DNA of 64,000 bases, taken from Pseudomonas sp. MAG733B. GTDB lineage: Bacteria; Pseudomonadota; Gammaproteobacteria; Pseudomonadales; Pseudomonadaceae. The position numbers and the translations under genes were made by a program. The stretch lies in contig NZ_CP145732.1 of assembly GCF_036884845.1 (NCBI RefSeq), forward strand, positions 4,092,001-4,156,000, read 5' to 3'. The notes beneath the pieces are model-generated. The model worked only from the letters and a program-made list of their open reading frames with translations. It ran no database searches and was not told where the DNA came from. Of the stretch, positions 18,201 to 26,581 are shown piece by piece. Positions within the stretch are counted from its first letter, which is position 1; each line of letters opens with the position of its first letter.

Positions 18201-20312
18201 TTAGCCATTGAGCACGGTACGAATCATTCGAGCCAGCGATTGCGGGCTATAGGGTTTGCTCAACAAATGGGTATCCGGGCTGAGCTGGTGATTGCGCGAG
18301 ATAATGTCACGGGTATGCCCGGAGGTGAACAGCACCGCCACCGGAGGATTTTGCACCTTGCCCCATGCGGCCAGATCGGAGCTCTTGATCAGGCCGGGCA
18401 TGACCACATCGGTGAAGATCAAGTCCACCTGCGCGCCCTCCAGCAACATTTGCATCGCGATGTCGGCGTTGGCAGCCGTCAGCACCTGATAGCCCTCTTC
18501 ACGCAGCAACTCCACCGACGAAGCGCGCACCGCTTCGTTGTCCTCCACGACCAGCACCCGCTCGTGTCCGCCCCGCTGATGCGCTTCCGGCGTGGGTGTT
18601 TCACTGTCCATCGAACGCAAGCTGCGGGGGAAATACAGCTGCACCCGCGTGCCCTCGCCGACAACGCTGGACATCTCGATATGGCCGCCACTTTGCTTGA
18701 CGAAACCGAACACCATGCTCAACCCCAGCCCCGTGCCCTGGCCGTCGGGTTTGGTGGTGAAAAACGGCTCGAAGGCCTGCGCGAGTACCTGCGCTGGCAT
18801 GCCGACTCCCGTGTCAGCCACGCAGACCTGCACATAGTCCCCGGCCACAATACCTTTGCCTGCGCAAAACGCGCGATCGAGGCTGATGTTGTCGGCGCTG
18901 AGGTCGATCGTGCCTTCGCCCTTCATCGCGTCGCGGGCGTTGATCGCCAGGTTGAGGATGGCGTTTTCCAGTTGATTACGATCGACGAACACCGGCCAGC
19001 AATCAACCGGGGCGGCCATGTTGACCTGGATTGTTTCCCCCAGCGCGCGCTGCAACAGTTCGCCGAGGCCGTCGAAGATCTGCTGTGGCGTACAAGTCGC
19101 CGGGGACAGCGGCTGGCGGCGCGCGAAAGCCAGCAACTGTGAAGACAACTTTGCACCGCGCTCGACGGCGGCAATGGAAGCGCTGACCCGACGCTGCACA
19201 TTGGCGTTGCCCGCTTCATGCCTGGCCAACAAGTGCAGGTTGCCGGCGATCACTTGCAGCAGGTTATTGAAGTCATGGGCCACGCCACCGGTGAGGCCAC
19301 CGATGGCTTCGAGCTTCTGTGACTGGCGCAATTGCTCTTCGGCCGCCAACCGCGCTTCGACTTCGTCGGCCACCCGTTGCTCCAGGTTGCGGGTGAACCG
19401 GAGCAGCGATTCTTCGGCGGTCTTGCGTTCATGGATGTCGATCAACACCCCGGGAAAACGAAAGGCCTCGCCCTGCTCGTTGAACTCGCAACAACCGCTG
19501 GCCAGCACCCACAGATAACTGCCATCGGGACGCAGAATGCGGTACTCGGCGTTATAGGCCTCGCCGACCTCGACCGACCGTTTGACCCGCTCTTGCACCC
19601 AACTGCGGTCATCCGGATGAATCCGCGTTTCGGCGAATTCCTGTGACAGATTGTTCAGGTCTTGCCCCGTCGGATAGGAAAAGGTCCGGGCGAATCGCTC
19701 ATCGCCGGACAGCACATTGGCCTTGATGTCCCAGACGAAGGAACCAAGCAGAGCCCCGGCATTCAGTGCCAGGCGCACCCGTTCGTTGTCGGCGCGATAG
19801 GCATCTTCGGCAGTTTGGCGGCGTTGCTCGGAAATCACTCGTTCAGTGGTTTCGACCACCATCGCCATGACTCCGGCCGGACGTCCGTCATCATCGGCAA
19901 CCGGGCTGTAGTAGAGGTCCATCCAGACCTGTTCGGGAACCCCGTCGCGCAGCAGCACCAGTTCTTTATTGCGATAGGACAACGTTCCCCCGGCCAGGCA
20001 CGTATCCACCACATGCCGGTTGAACTCGGCGACTTCCGGCCAGCCCAGCTCCACCGGAGAACCCAACAGATAAGGATGGCGCCCGCCGGCGAATTCTGAA
20101 TAGGCGTCGTTGTAGATCATGTAGCCGGGGCGCCCCCAGAGCATCACCATCGGCAACGGTGAAGCGAGCATCAGTTGCACTGTACTGCTCAGGCTCCGAG
20201 TCCAGGAATCAAGAGCACCCAGCTCGGTCCGACTCCAGTCGAACGCACAAATGCGCCCGGCCATTTCGCCGCTCCAGCCGGAACATCCGTGGCTATCGTC
20301 TAGAAACTGCAT
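18201..20312 (-). CDS. PAS-PAS hybrid sensor histidine kinase with C-terminal receiver
   Basis: A 703-residue soluble protein. Two PAS domains (about 45-150, with YMIYNDAYSEFAGGRHP, and 175-300 with a PAC motif YRILRPDGSYLWV) precede a coiled coil and the kinase core (AIGGLTGGVAHDFNNLLQVI; NLAINARDAM; GTGLGLSMVFGFV), ending in a receiver domain (VLVVEDNEAVRASSVELL; IFTDVVMPG). No membrane segment. This is the single-chain PAS hybrid design of blue-light or redox sensors, but the flavin-binding LOV motif NCRFLQ is absent from what I can see, so the signal is unknown. It is monocistronic. Confidence 0.88.
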   Translation of the reverse strand: MQFLDDSHGCSGWSGEMAGRICAFDWSRTELGALDSWTRSLSSTVQLMLASPLPMVMLWGRPGYMIYNDAYSEFAGGRHPYLLGSPVELGWPEVAEFNRHVVDTCLAGGTLSYRNKELVLLRDGVPEQVWMDLYYSPVADDDGRPAGVMAMVVETTERVISEQRRQTAEDAYRADNERVRLALNAGALLGSFVWDIKANVLSGDERFARTFSYPTGQDLNNLSQEFAETRIHPDDRSWVQERVKRSVEVGEAYNAEYRILRPDGSYLWVLASGCCEFNEQGEAFRFPGVLIDIHERKTAEESLLRFTRNLEQRVADEVEARLAAEEQLRQSQKLEAIGGLTGGVAHDFNNLLQVIAGNLHLLARHEAGNANVQRRVSASIAAVERGAKLSSQLLAFARRQPLSPATCTPQQIFDGLGELLQRALGETIQVNMAAPVDCWPVFVDRNQLENAILNLAINARDAMKGEGTIDLSADNISLDRAFCAGKGIVAGDYVQVCVADTGVGMPAQVLAQAFEPFFTTKPDGQGTGLGLSMVFGFVKQSGGHIEMSSVVGEGTRVQLYFPRSLRSMDSETPTPEAHQRGGHERVLVVEDNEAVRASSVELLREEGYQVLTAANADIAMQMLLEGAQVDLIFTDVVMPGLIKSSDLAAWGKVQNPPVAVLFTSGHTRDIISRNHQLSPDTHLLSKPYSPQSLARMIRTVLNG

Positions 20313-20417
20313 CGCTTGGCTCTATCCCGGTCATCCGCACCCGTTTGTTTCGAGCACAGTGAACGTTATTCGTTTCATAGAGGTATAGCTGAATCTCACG
20401 GGCCACTGCAGATCCCT

Positions 20418-20507
20418 TGTGGGAGCGGGCTTGCTCGCGAATGCGGTGTGTCCGTCGGTATTTGTGCTGTCTGACACACCGCATTCGCGAGCAAGCCCGC
20501 TCCCACA
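20418..20507. repeat. REPIN (CGGGCTTGCTCGCGA-type arms)
   Basis: Inverted arms beginning TGTGGGAGCGGGCTTGCTCG and ending CGAGCAAGCCCGCTCCCACA, extended inward by AATGCGGTGTGTC / GACACACCGCATT. It lies between the hybrid kinase start and the stop of the GntR gene. Confidence 0.92.
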
Positions 20508-20539
20508 GGTTGAATTTTCAGTGACTGGGGAATTGGGGG

Positions 20540-21229
20540 CTAAACCTCAATGAGGTGTTTGAGCGGGTTGTAGCTGCTTTTCAAAGTCGCCGCCACATCG
20601 AGAATCGCCTTTTCGATGCCATTCAAATGCATACACGTCAGCTCAATTGCCGCGCTCTGGTTGCCCGCCTCGATGTACTCGATCAGCCGCAGGTGTTCAT
20701 CGTCGCGGCAGGCTTCGTGGCTGTCGTCATCCAGCGCAGCGGCGTACAGCGAGGCGCGGGAGATCAGTTTCTGGAACCAGTCGAGCAGCACCGGATTGTT
20801 CAGGCTGCGGGCCAGTTTGATATGGAACTCACCGAGCAGATGGATCAGCCGCTCGTGATCCCCGCTTTGATGCGCCTCATCCTCCAGCAGCAGGTGATCG
20901 CGCAAATCCTGCGTCACCGCTGTATCGCGACGACGGCAAAGCTCACTGACGATGCCGATCTCGATCAGGCGCCGAGTTTCGAACAGCGAACGAATCTCTT
21001 CGTCACTCGGCAACGACACCGACGCACCTTTATTGGGCTCGGTGGTGACCAGTCCGTCGGCTTCCAACTGCTTGAGCGCCGCGCGAACCGACGTTCGGCT
21101 GACATTGAAAAGTTCGGCCAACGAGGCTTCGCCGAGCTTCATCCCCGGACGCAGCGAGCGTTTGCTGATCGCCTCGTAAACCCCTTGGTAGACGCGGTCG
21201 ACCGTGGTTTCCAGTTTCTTTTCCGTCAT
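20540..21229 (-). CDS. GntR-family regulator with FCD domain
   Basis: A 229-residue regulator. Residues 1-75 are a winged helix with the GntR pattern (LRPGMKLGEASLAELFNVSR then AALKQLEADGLV), and 80-229 an all-helical FCD effector domain with metal-ligand-type residues in DEEIRSLFETRRLIE and LGEFHIKLAR. It is divergent from the PotABCD-like transport genes and separated by a 140-bp promoter region, so it most likely controls uptake and catabolism of their substrate, usually as a repressor relieved by a metabolite. Confidence 0.9.
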   Translation of the reverse strand: MTEKKLETTVDRVYQGVYEAISKRSLRPGMKLGEASLAELFNVSRTSVRAALKQLEADGLVTTEPNKGASVSLPSDEEIRSLFETRRLIEIGIVSELCRRRDTAVTQDLRDHLLLEDEAHQSGDHERLIHLLGEFHIKLARSLNNPVLLDWFQKLISRASLYAAALDDDSHEACRDDEHLRLIEYIEAGNQSAAIELTCMHLNGIEKAILDVAATLKSSYNPLKHLIEV

Positions 21230-21325
21230 TCATCAACTCCTTGCGCCCTGTGCAACCAACCCTGGCGGATGAACAGCCATTGAAAAAGGGGCTTGCACGA
21301 GCAGGTTAATCCGGGTATTTCTAAA

Positions 21326-21351
21326 TTGCATCCAGATTTTGCATACAATAA
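21326..21351. promoter_or_regulatory. Putative FCD-GntR operator upstream of the transporter
   Basis: Two TTGCAT copies 13 bp apart (21326-21331 and 21339-21344); the second continues as TTGCATACAAT, close to the palindromic TTGTATACAA type that FCD-GntR proteins bind. It sits 20-45 bp before the first transport gene, where a bound repressor would block transcription. No binding data are available. Confidence 0.4.
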
Positions 21352-21369
21352 TTAGAGGAATGCACCATT

Positions 21370-22455
21370 ATGGGTCATCCAGTTGCAATTGAAGTGCGAA
21401 ACGTCTCAAAGCGGTATTCCGACGATCCGGGACTGGCCCCAGCGCTGGACAACGTTTCTGTCGACATTGCCGACAACGAATTCTTCACCCTGCTCGGCCC
21501 CTCCGGCTGTGGCAAAACCACCCTGTTGCGCACCATCGCCGGCTTCGAACATGTCAGCGAGGGTGAGATTCGTCTGGCCGGTGAACCGGTCAACGATTTG
21601 CCGCCGTTCAAGCGCCGGGTCAACACGGTGTTCCAGAGCTACGCGCTGTTTCCGCACATGAGTGTTGCGCAGAATATCGCCTTCGGCCTCGAGATGCAGG
21701 GTCTTGAACGCAAACTGATACCGCAGCGTGTCGATGAAATGCTCGCGCTGGTGCAAATGCAACACCTGGCCAAGCGCAAACCGGCCGAACTGTCCGGCGG
21801 ACAACAGCAGCGCGTGGCTCTGGCCCGGGCCTTGGCGCCGAAACCCAAAGTGCTGTTGCTGGACGAGCCGCTGTCGGCACTGGACCTCAAGCTGCGTAAG
21901 GAAATGCAGGTCGAACTCAAGCGCGTGCAGAAAGAAGCCGGGATCACGTTCATTTTCGTCACCCACGATCAGGAAGAAGCGCTGACCCTGTCCGATCGCA
22001 TTGCCGTGATGTCGGCCGGCAAGATCCTGCAGATCGGCACGCCCAACGAGATCTACGAGCGGCCGCAGCATCAGTTTGTCGCGCAATTCATTGGCGACAT
22101 CAACTTCCTGCCCGGCCATCTCAAGCGCGGCCAGCAAAACGAAAACCTCTTCGTGCCCAACGGCATGCCGGTGGAAATCCCCTGCCCGCCGCAAGGCTTC
22201 GACGGTTCGCGGGTGCAGCTGGCGTTTCGTCCCGAGCGCTCACAATTGGTTGACCCGACGCAGCCACATCACCTGCGCGGCGTGATCGAAGCCGTGCTGT
22301 ATGTCGGCACCGCGACGCTTTACCAATGCCGGTTGAACAACGACATCAAGGTCATGCTGCGCGAGAACAACGAAGGCCTGAACCATGGCCGGGTGGTCGG
22401 TGATCGCGTCGCGGTCAACCTGCCGCCCCACGCCTGCCTGCTGATGGAGGCCTGA
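21370..22455 (+). CDS. PotA-like ABC transporter ATPase (polyamine/opine type)
   Basis: A 361-residue ATPase with Walker A GPSGCGKTT, Q-loop FQSYALFPHM, signature LSGGQQQRVALARAL, Walker B VLLLDEPLSALD and H-loop FVTHDQEEAL, then a TOBE domain from about 275 (VQLAFRPERSQL). The PotA/CysA-type C-terminal extension fits importers for polyamines and similar amines. A ribosome site (AGAGGAA) precedes ATG 21370. The permease genes follow at 1 bp and then with overlap, so this is the first gene of the import operon. Confidence 0.92.
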   Translation: MGHPVAIEVRNVSKRYSDDPGLAPALDNVSVDIADNEFFTLLGPSGCGKTTLLRTIAGFEHVSEGEIRLAGEPVNDLPPFKRRVNTVFQSYALFPHMSVAQNIAFGLEMQGLERKLIPQRVDEMLALVQMQHLAKRKPAELSGGQQQRVALARALAPKPKVLLLDEPLSALDLKLRKEMQVELKRVQKEAGITFIFVTHDQEEALTLSDRIAVMSAGKILQIGTPNEIYERPQHQFVAQFIGDINFLPGHLKRGQQNENLFVPNGMPVEIPCPPQGFDGSRVQLAFRPERSQLVDPTQPHHLRGVIEAVLYVGTATLYQCRLNNDIKVMLRENNEGLNHGRVVGDRVAVNLPPHACLLMEA

Positions 22456-22456
22456 G

Positions 22457-23374
22457 ATGAGCGTCAGCAGCACTTCCCCAGCCCTCAACCGCGCGCTGTT
22501 GCTCAGCCCGGTGGTTCTGACCCTGCTGGCCTTGATCGCCATTCCGTTGGGCATCATGGGCTACATCAGCCTGTTGCCGCGCAACGTCTATGGCGGCGTC
22601 GACTGGCAGGCCGACTGGCAATTGCAAAGCTACGTGCAGCTGTTTTTCCAGGAAGGTTTCGACGGCGAACTGGAGCTGAACTGGGTCTACGCCCAAGCGC
22701 TGCTGCGTTCGGTGTTCCAGGCCGGTGGCACCACGATCCTGTGCTTCCTGTTCGGTTTTCCGGTGGCGCTGTGGATGTCGAGCCTCACACCGCGCCGGCG
22801 CAACCTGATGGTGTTGCTGATCACCATCCCGTTCTGGACCAACCTGCTGATTCGCAACTACGCGTGGCTGATCATCCTGCGTGAACACGGCTGGGTCGCC
22901 CAGAGCCTCAACGCGCTGCTGCCCCAGTCCGGTGGCATCACCCTGCTCTACAACGACTTCGCGGTCAGCGTCGGCCTGGTCTACAGCTTCCTGCCGTTCA
23001 TGATTCTGCCGATCTATTCGACCCTGGAAAAACTTGACTGGCGCTTGGTGGAAGCCGCCTATGACTTGGGTGCCAACCGCTGGCACGCGTTGCGCCGGAT
23101 CATCCTGCCGCTGTCGATGCCGGGAGTGATTGCCGGCTCCCTGCTGGTGTTCGTGCCGAGCCTCGGTGCCTTCATCACCCCGGCGATTCTCGGCGGCGGC
23201 AAGACCTTGATGATCGGCAACCTGATCCAGCAACAGTTCGGCACCGCACGCAACTGGCCGCTGGGCAGTTCGCTGTCGTTCCTGTTGCTGGGGATCATGT
23301 TGGTGTCCCTGGTGCTCTACGCCCTCTATAGCCGCAATGCCGCCAAGACCCTGCGTCGGGGAGCCCAAACATGA
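22457..23374 (+). CDS. PotB-like ABC transporter permease
   Basis: A 305-residue inner-membrane permease with about six hydrophobic helices and the EAA loop (EAAYDLGANRWHALRRIILP) that contacts the ATPase. It follows the ATPase by one base and overlaps the next permease by four, giving the usual PotA-B-C-D order. PotB-type permeases form the channel with PotC. The substrate cannot be deduced from the permease. Confidence 0.92.
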   Translation: MSVSSTSPALNRALLLSPVVLTLLALIAIPLGIMGYISLLPRNVYGGVDWQADWQLQSYVQLFFQEGFDGELELNWVYAQALLRSVFQAGGTTILCFLFGFPVALWMSSLTPRRRNLMVLLITIPFWTNLLIRNYAWLIILREHGWVAQSLNALLPQSGGITLLYNDFAVSVGLVYSFLPFMILPIYSTLEKLDWRLVEAAYDLGANRWHALRRIILPLSMPGVIAGSLLVFVPSLGAFITPAILGGGKTLMIGNLIQQQFGTARNWPLGSSLSFLLLGIMLVSLVLYALYSRNAAKTLRRGAQT

Positions 23375-24159
23375 TCGCCCTGCACCTGAAAAAACTGCCG
23401 CTGACCCGCGAAGTCAGTCTGCTGATCCTGGCCTATCTGTACCTGCCGATCTTCGTGCTGATTGCCTACAGCTTCAACGCCAACCGCTCGGCGACGGTGT
23501 GGACCGAGTTCTCGTTCGACTGGTATGGACGAATCCTGGCCAACCCGTCGATCCAGACCGCCGCGCTGAACTCGATCATCGTCGCCAGCATCGCCACGGT
23601 CTGCGCCACGGCGATTGCATTGCTCGCGGCATTGGCGACTTACCGGCCGTTCTACGGGCAGAAAATGGTCGAGGGCGGAATCAACCTGCCGTTGATCCTG
23701 CCGGAGATTGTCACCGCCGTTGCCACCCTGCTGCTGTTCATGGCGCTGGGGATCAAGCTCGGTTTGCTGACCGTAATCGTCGCCCACATCGGCTTTTGCA
23801 TTCCCTTCGCTTACCTGCCGATCCGTGCGCGGCTCAATGACCTGGACAAGAGCCTGCTGGAAGCGGCGAACGACCTGTATGCCAACCCGTGGCAGGTGTT
23901 TCGCCGGGTGACCTTGCCGCTGCTGTGGCCGGCGGTGCTGTCCGGTTCGGTGCTGGCGTTCGTGGTCAGCCTCGACGATTTCATCATGACCTTCTTCGTC
24001 GCCGGCCCCGGTTCCACGACCTTGCCGGTGTACATCTTCTCGGCGATCAAGGCCGGTGTGACGCCGGAGATCAACGCGATTTCAACGCTGATGCTGGTGA
24101 TTTCCATCGTGCTGGTGGTGCTGGCCTTCTGGCTGGGACAGCGCGGCAAACAACAATGA
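23371..24159 (+). CDS. PotC-like ABC transporter permease
   Basis: A 262-residue permease with six membrane segments and an EAA loop (EAANDLYANPWQVFRRVTLP). ATG 23371 overlaps the PotB-like stop in ATGA, so translation is coupled. It pairs with the preceding permease; the signature VSLDDFIMTFFVAGPG is characteristic of the polyamine-type PotC group. Confidence 0.92.
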   Translation: MIALHLKKLPLTREVSLLILAYLYLPIFVLIAYSFNANRSATVWTEFSFDWYGRILANPSIQTAALNSIIVASIATVCATAIALLAALATYRPFYGQKMVEGGINLPLILPEIVTAVATLLLFMALGIKLGLLTVIVAHIGFCIPFAYLPIRARLNDLDKSLLEAANDLYANPWQVFRRVTLPLLWPAVLSGSVLAFVVSLDDFIMTFFVAGPGSTTLPVYIFSAIKAGVTPEINAISTLMLVISIVLVVLAFWLGQRGKQQ

Positions 24160-24176
24160 GTCTGGAGCGTTCTTGC

Positions 24177-25229
24177 ATGAAACTGAAAAATATTGGTTAC
24201 GGTGTCGCCGGTCTGGCCCTCAGTTGCTTTACCGTTTTCACCGCCCAGGCCGCCGAGCCCAAGGAACTGTTCTTCTACAACTGGACCGATTACTACCCGG
24301 TCGAGCTGCTGGCCAAGTTCGAAAAAGAGACCGGCATCAAGGTCACCATGGACGGCTACGACAGCAACGAAACCCTGCTGGCCAAGTTGCAGGCCGGCGG
24401 CGCGGCGTATGACGTGATCGTGCCATCGCAATCGATCATGCGCACCCTGATCAACCAGAACCTGCTGCTGGAAATCGACGCGTCCGCCCTGCCCAACTTC
24501 CAGTACGTCAAACCAGCCTTCCGCGACCCGAGCTTCGACCCCGGCCGCAAGTTCTCGGCGCCGTACTTGTGGGGCACCACCGGCTTCTCCTATGACAGCG
24601 CGCGGGTGCCCGGCGGCAAACTGGACGACTCGTGGAAAGAGTTCTTCGAACCGCGCAAGGAACTGCAAGGCCAACTCGCCGCCCTCGACACGTCCAGCAG
24701 CGTGATCAACGCCGCCAGTCACTACCTGAATGTCGACGAATGCAGCGAAAACCCGCAGGACGCCAAGCGCATTCTCGAACTGCTGCAAAAACAGAAACCG
24801 TTCCTGAAGATGTACAGCTCGGACAACACCGTCGACCGCATGGCCTCCGGTGAAGTGATCATGATGCAGAACTGGAACGGTTCTACAGCGCGGGCCACCT
24901 TGCAGAAGAGCACGATCAAGTACGTGTATCCGAAGGAAGGACTGGCGATGTTCCAGGACAACTTCGCCGTACCGAAAAGCGCGCCGCACCCCGGCAACGC
25001 CAAGATCTTCATCGACTGGATGATGAAACCGGAAAACGCCGCCGCCGTGTCCAACGCCATCGCCTACGACAACGGCATCCAGAGCGACAAATTGATTGAT
25101 GCCAAATGGCGAGTGATGGACGCCATCAACATGCCCGACGAATTCGCCTCGCGCCTGCGTCCCGAGAAGGAATGCAGCAACAAGGCGCGGGAGCTGCAGG
25201 ACCGGATCTGGGCGAAGCTCAAGGGCTGA
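24177..25229 (+). CDS. PotD/PotF-like periplasmic substrate-binding protein
   Basis: A 350-residue exported protein from ATG 24177 (TGGAG about ten bases upstream). Residues 1-25 are a signal peptide ending AQAA; the mature start KELFFYNWTDYYPVELLAKF is the polyamine-binding hallmark. DVIVPSQSIM and NWNGSTARATLQ line the expected pocket. Many PotD-like proteins in soil pseudomonads bind other amines, and the amidohydrolases downstream point to a cyclic or amide-containing amine. A REP pair separates it from them, but all run in the same direction. Confidence 0.9.
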   Translation: MKLKNIGYGVAGLALSCFTVFTAQAAEPKELFFYNWTDYYPVELLAKFEKETGIKVTMDGYDSNETLLAKLQAGGAAYDVIVPSQSIMRTLINQNLLLEIDASALPNFQYVKPAFRDPSFDPGRKFSAPYLWGTTGFSYDSARVPGGKLDDSWKEFFEPRKELQGQLAALDTSSSVINAASHYLNVDECSENPQDAKRILELLQKQKPFLKMYSSDNTVDRMASGEVIMMQNWNGSTARATLQKSTIKYVYPKEGLAMFQDNFAVPKSAPHPGNAKIFIDWMMKPENAAAVSNAIAYDNGIQSDKLIDAKWRVMDAINMPDEFASRLRPEKECSNKARELQDRIWAKLKG

Positions 25230-25256
25230 TTGCCTGACTTGAAACCGAGTCGCGGC

Positions 25257-25347
25257 CATCGCTAGCAGGCTAGCTCCCACAGTGGTTTTGTGTGGACACA
25301 GAATCCGGGGCAACCCCAAACCCTGTGGGAGCTAGCCTGCTAGCGAT
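25257..25347. repeat. REP pair, GCTAGC-type, reverse arm order
   Basis: Arms ATCGCTAGCAGGCTAGCTCC... (25257-25281) and its complement (25324-25347) with TGTGGGAG ends facing inward. It is in the intergenic space between the binding-protein gene and the first amidohydrolase and could form a hairpin that reduces expression of the downstream genes. Confidence 0.88.
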
Positions 25348-25384
25348 GAGGCCCGCCAAGACACCACTGAATTTGAGGTACGCA

Positions 25385-26581
25385 ATGAATCAACCCCGCT
25401 GGCTACGCAACGTGCGCCCTTACGGCGCACCCGCCGAAGACCTGCTGATCGAAAACGGCCGATTCACCCAGCGCCGCCCGGCCTCGACCACCGAGCTGCT
25501 CGCCACCGACATCGACGGCCAGAACCAACTGCTCACCGGGGCCTTGGTGGAAAGCCACGTACATCTGGACAAAACCCTCTGGGGCCAACCCTGGCGCCCG
25601 AACAGCGCCGGGCCCACTCTCAAGGACTATATCGCCAATGAGCGGCGCATTCTGCGCGAAGTCACCACACCGATTGCGCAACGGGCCGGCGCGCTGCTGG
25701 AAAACTGCATCGCCCGGGGTTCGCTGACCATGCGCTGCCATGTCGACATCGACCCGGAGTTCGGCCTGCGTCACGTCGAGGCCATGCAGCAATTGAGGGA
25801 AAAGTATCGCGACCTGATCGACCTGCAACTGGTGGTGTTCCCGCAAACTGGCCTGATCAGCCGTCCCGGCACCGCCGAATTGATGCGCGAAGCCATGGCT
25901 CTGGGCGTGGAAAACGTCGGTGGACTGGACCCGTGCGGCATCGACAACGATCCCGTCGCACAACTGGATTTCGTGTTCAAACTGGCCAGCGAGTTCGACC
26001 GTGGCGTCGACATTCACCTGCACGACAAGGGTGAGCTGGGCCTGTGGCAGATCGCGTTGATCGCCGATTACACCGAGCGATTCACGCTTCAGGGGCGGGT
26101 GATGATCAGTCACGCGTACTGCCTCGGCATGCTGCCGTGGAGTCAGGTCAAACCGGTGGCCGAACGCTTGGCGGCGCTGGGTATTTCGCTGATGAGCTCT
26201 GCGCCGGCCGATTGCGCCGTGCCGCCGTTTCTTGCCCTGCGCGAAACCGGGGTCAATGTCTGCCTGGGTTCCGACGGCATTCGTGACGCCTGGTCGCCGA
26301 TGGGCAACGGCGACATGCTGGAGCGGGCGATGTTGTTGGCGTTCCGTTTCGATTTGAACAAGGACGAAGAACTGGCGGCGGCCTTCGACGCCGCGACGGT
26401 CAATGGCGCTCGTGCATTGGGTTGTGAAGGTTATGGTTTTGAGATGGGCCGGCCAGCAGACTTTTTGCTGATGCCGGTACAAACGCTCGGTGAAGCGGTT
26501 GTCTCGCGGCCGTTGCGCCAGGTTTATCGCGGCGGGCAGTTGATTGCGGCGGGCGGCCGTTTGCTGGACAGCCGTTTGTGA
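25385..26581 (+). CDS. CodA-like amidohydrolase/deaminase
   Basis: A 398-residue metal-dependent hydrolase from ATG 25385; the 31 codons upstream overlap the REP pair and are not part of it. Metal ligands appear in order: HVHLDKT (residue about 59), HLHDKGE, ISHAYCLG and LGSDGIRDAWSP, as in cytosine deaminase and related COG0402 enzymes. It would remove ammonia from, or open, an N-heterocycle. The stop overlaps the next amidohydrolase start (GTGA). With the importer upstream it forms a catabolic operon. Confidence 0.87.
   Translation: MNQPRWLRNVRPYGAPAEDLLIENGRFTQRRPASTTELLATDIDGQNQLLTGALVESHVHLDKTLWGQPWRPNSAGPTLKDYIANERRILREVTTPIAQRAGALLENCIARGSLTMRCHVDIDPEFGLRHVEAMQQLREKYRDLIDLQLVVFPQTGLISRPGTAELMREAMALGVENVGGLDPCGIDNDPVAQLDFVFKLASEFDRGVDIHLHDKGELGLWQIALIADYTERFTLQGRVMISHAYCLGMLPWSQVKPVAERLAALGISLMSSAPADCAVPPFLALRETGVNVCLGSDGIRDAWSPMGNGDMLERAMLLAFRFDLNKDEELAAAFDAATVNGARALGCEGYGFEMGRPADFLLMPVQTLGEAVVSRPLRQVYRGGQLIAAGGRLLDSRL

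Noticed and set aside
22415-23368. A 317-codon glutamine- and arginine-rich frame antisense to the PotB-like permease
   Set aside because: Shadow; the sense frame has EAA-loop and membrane helices.
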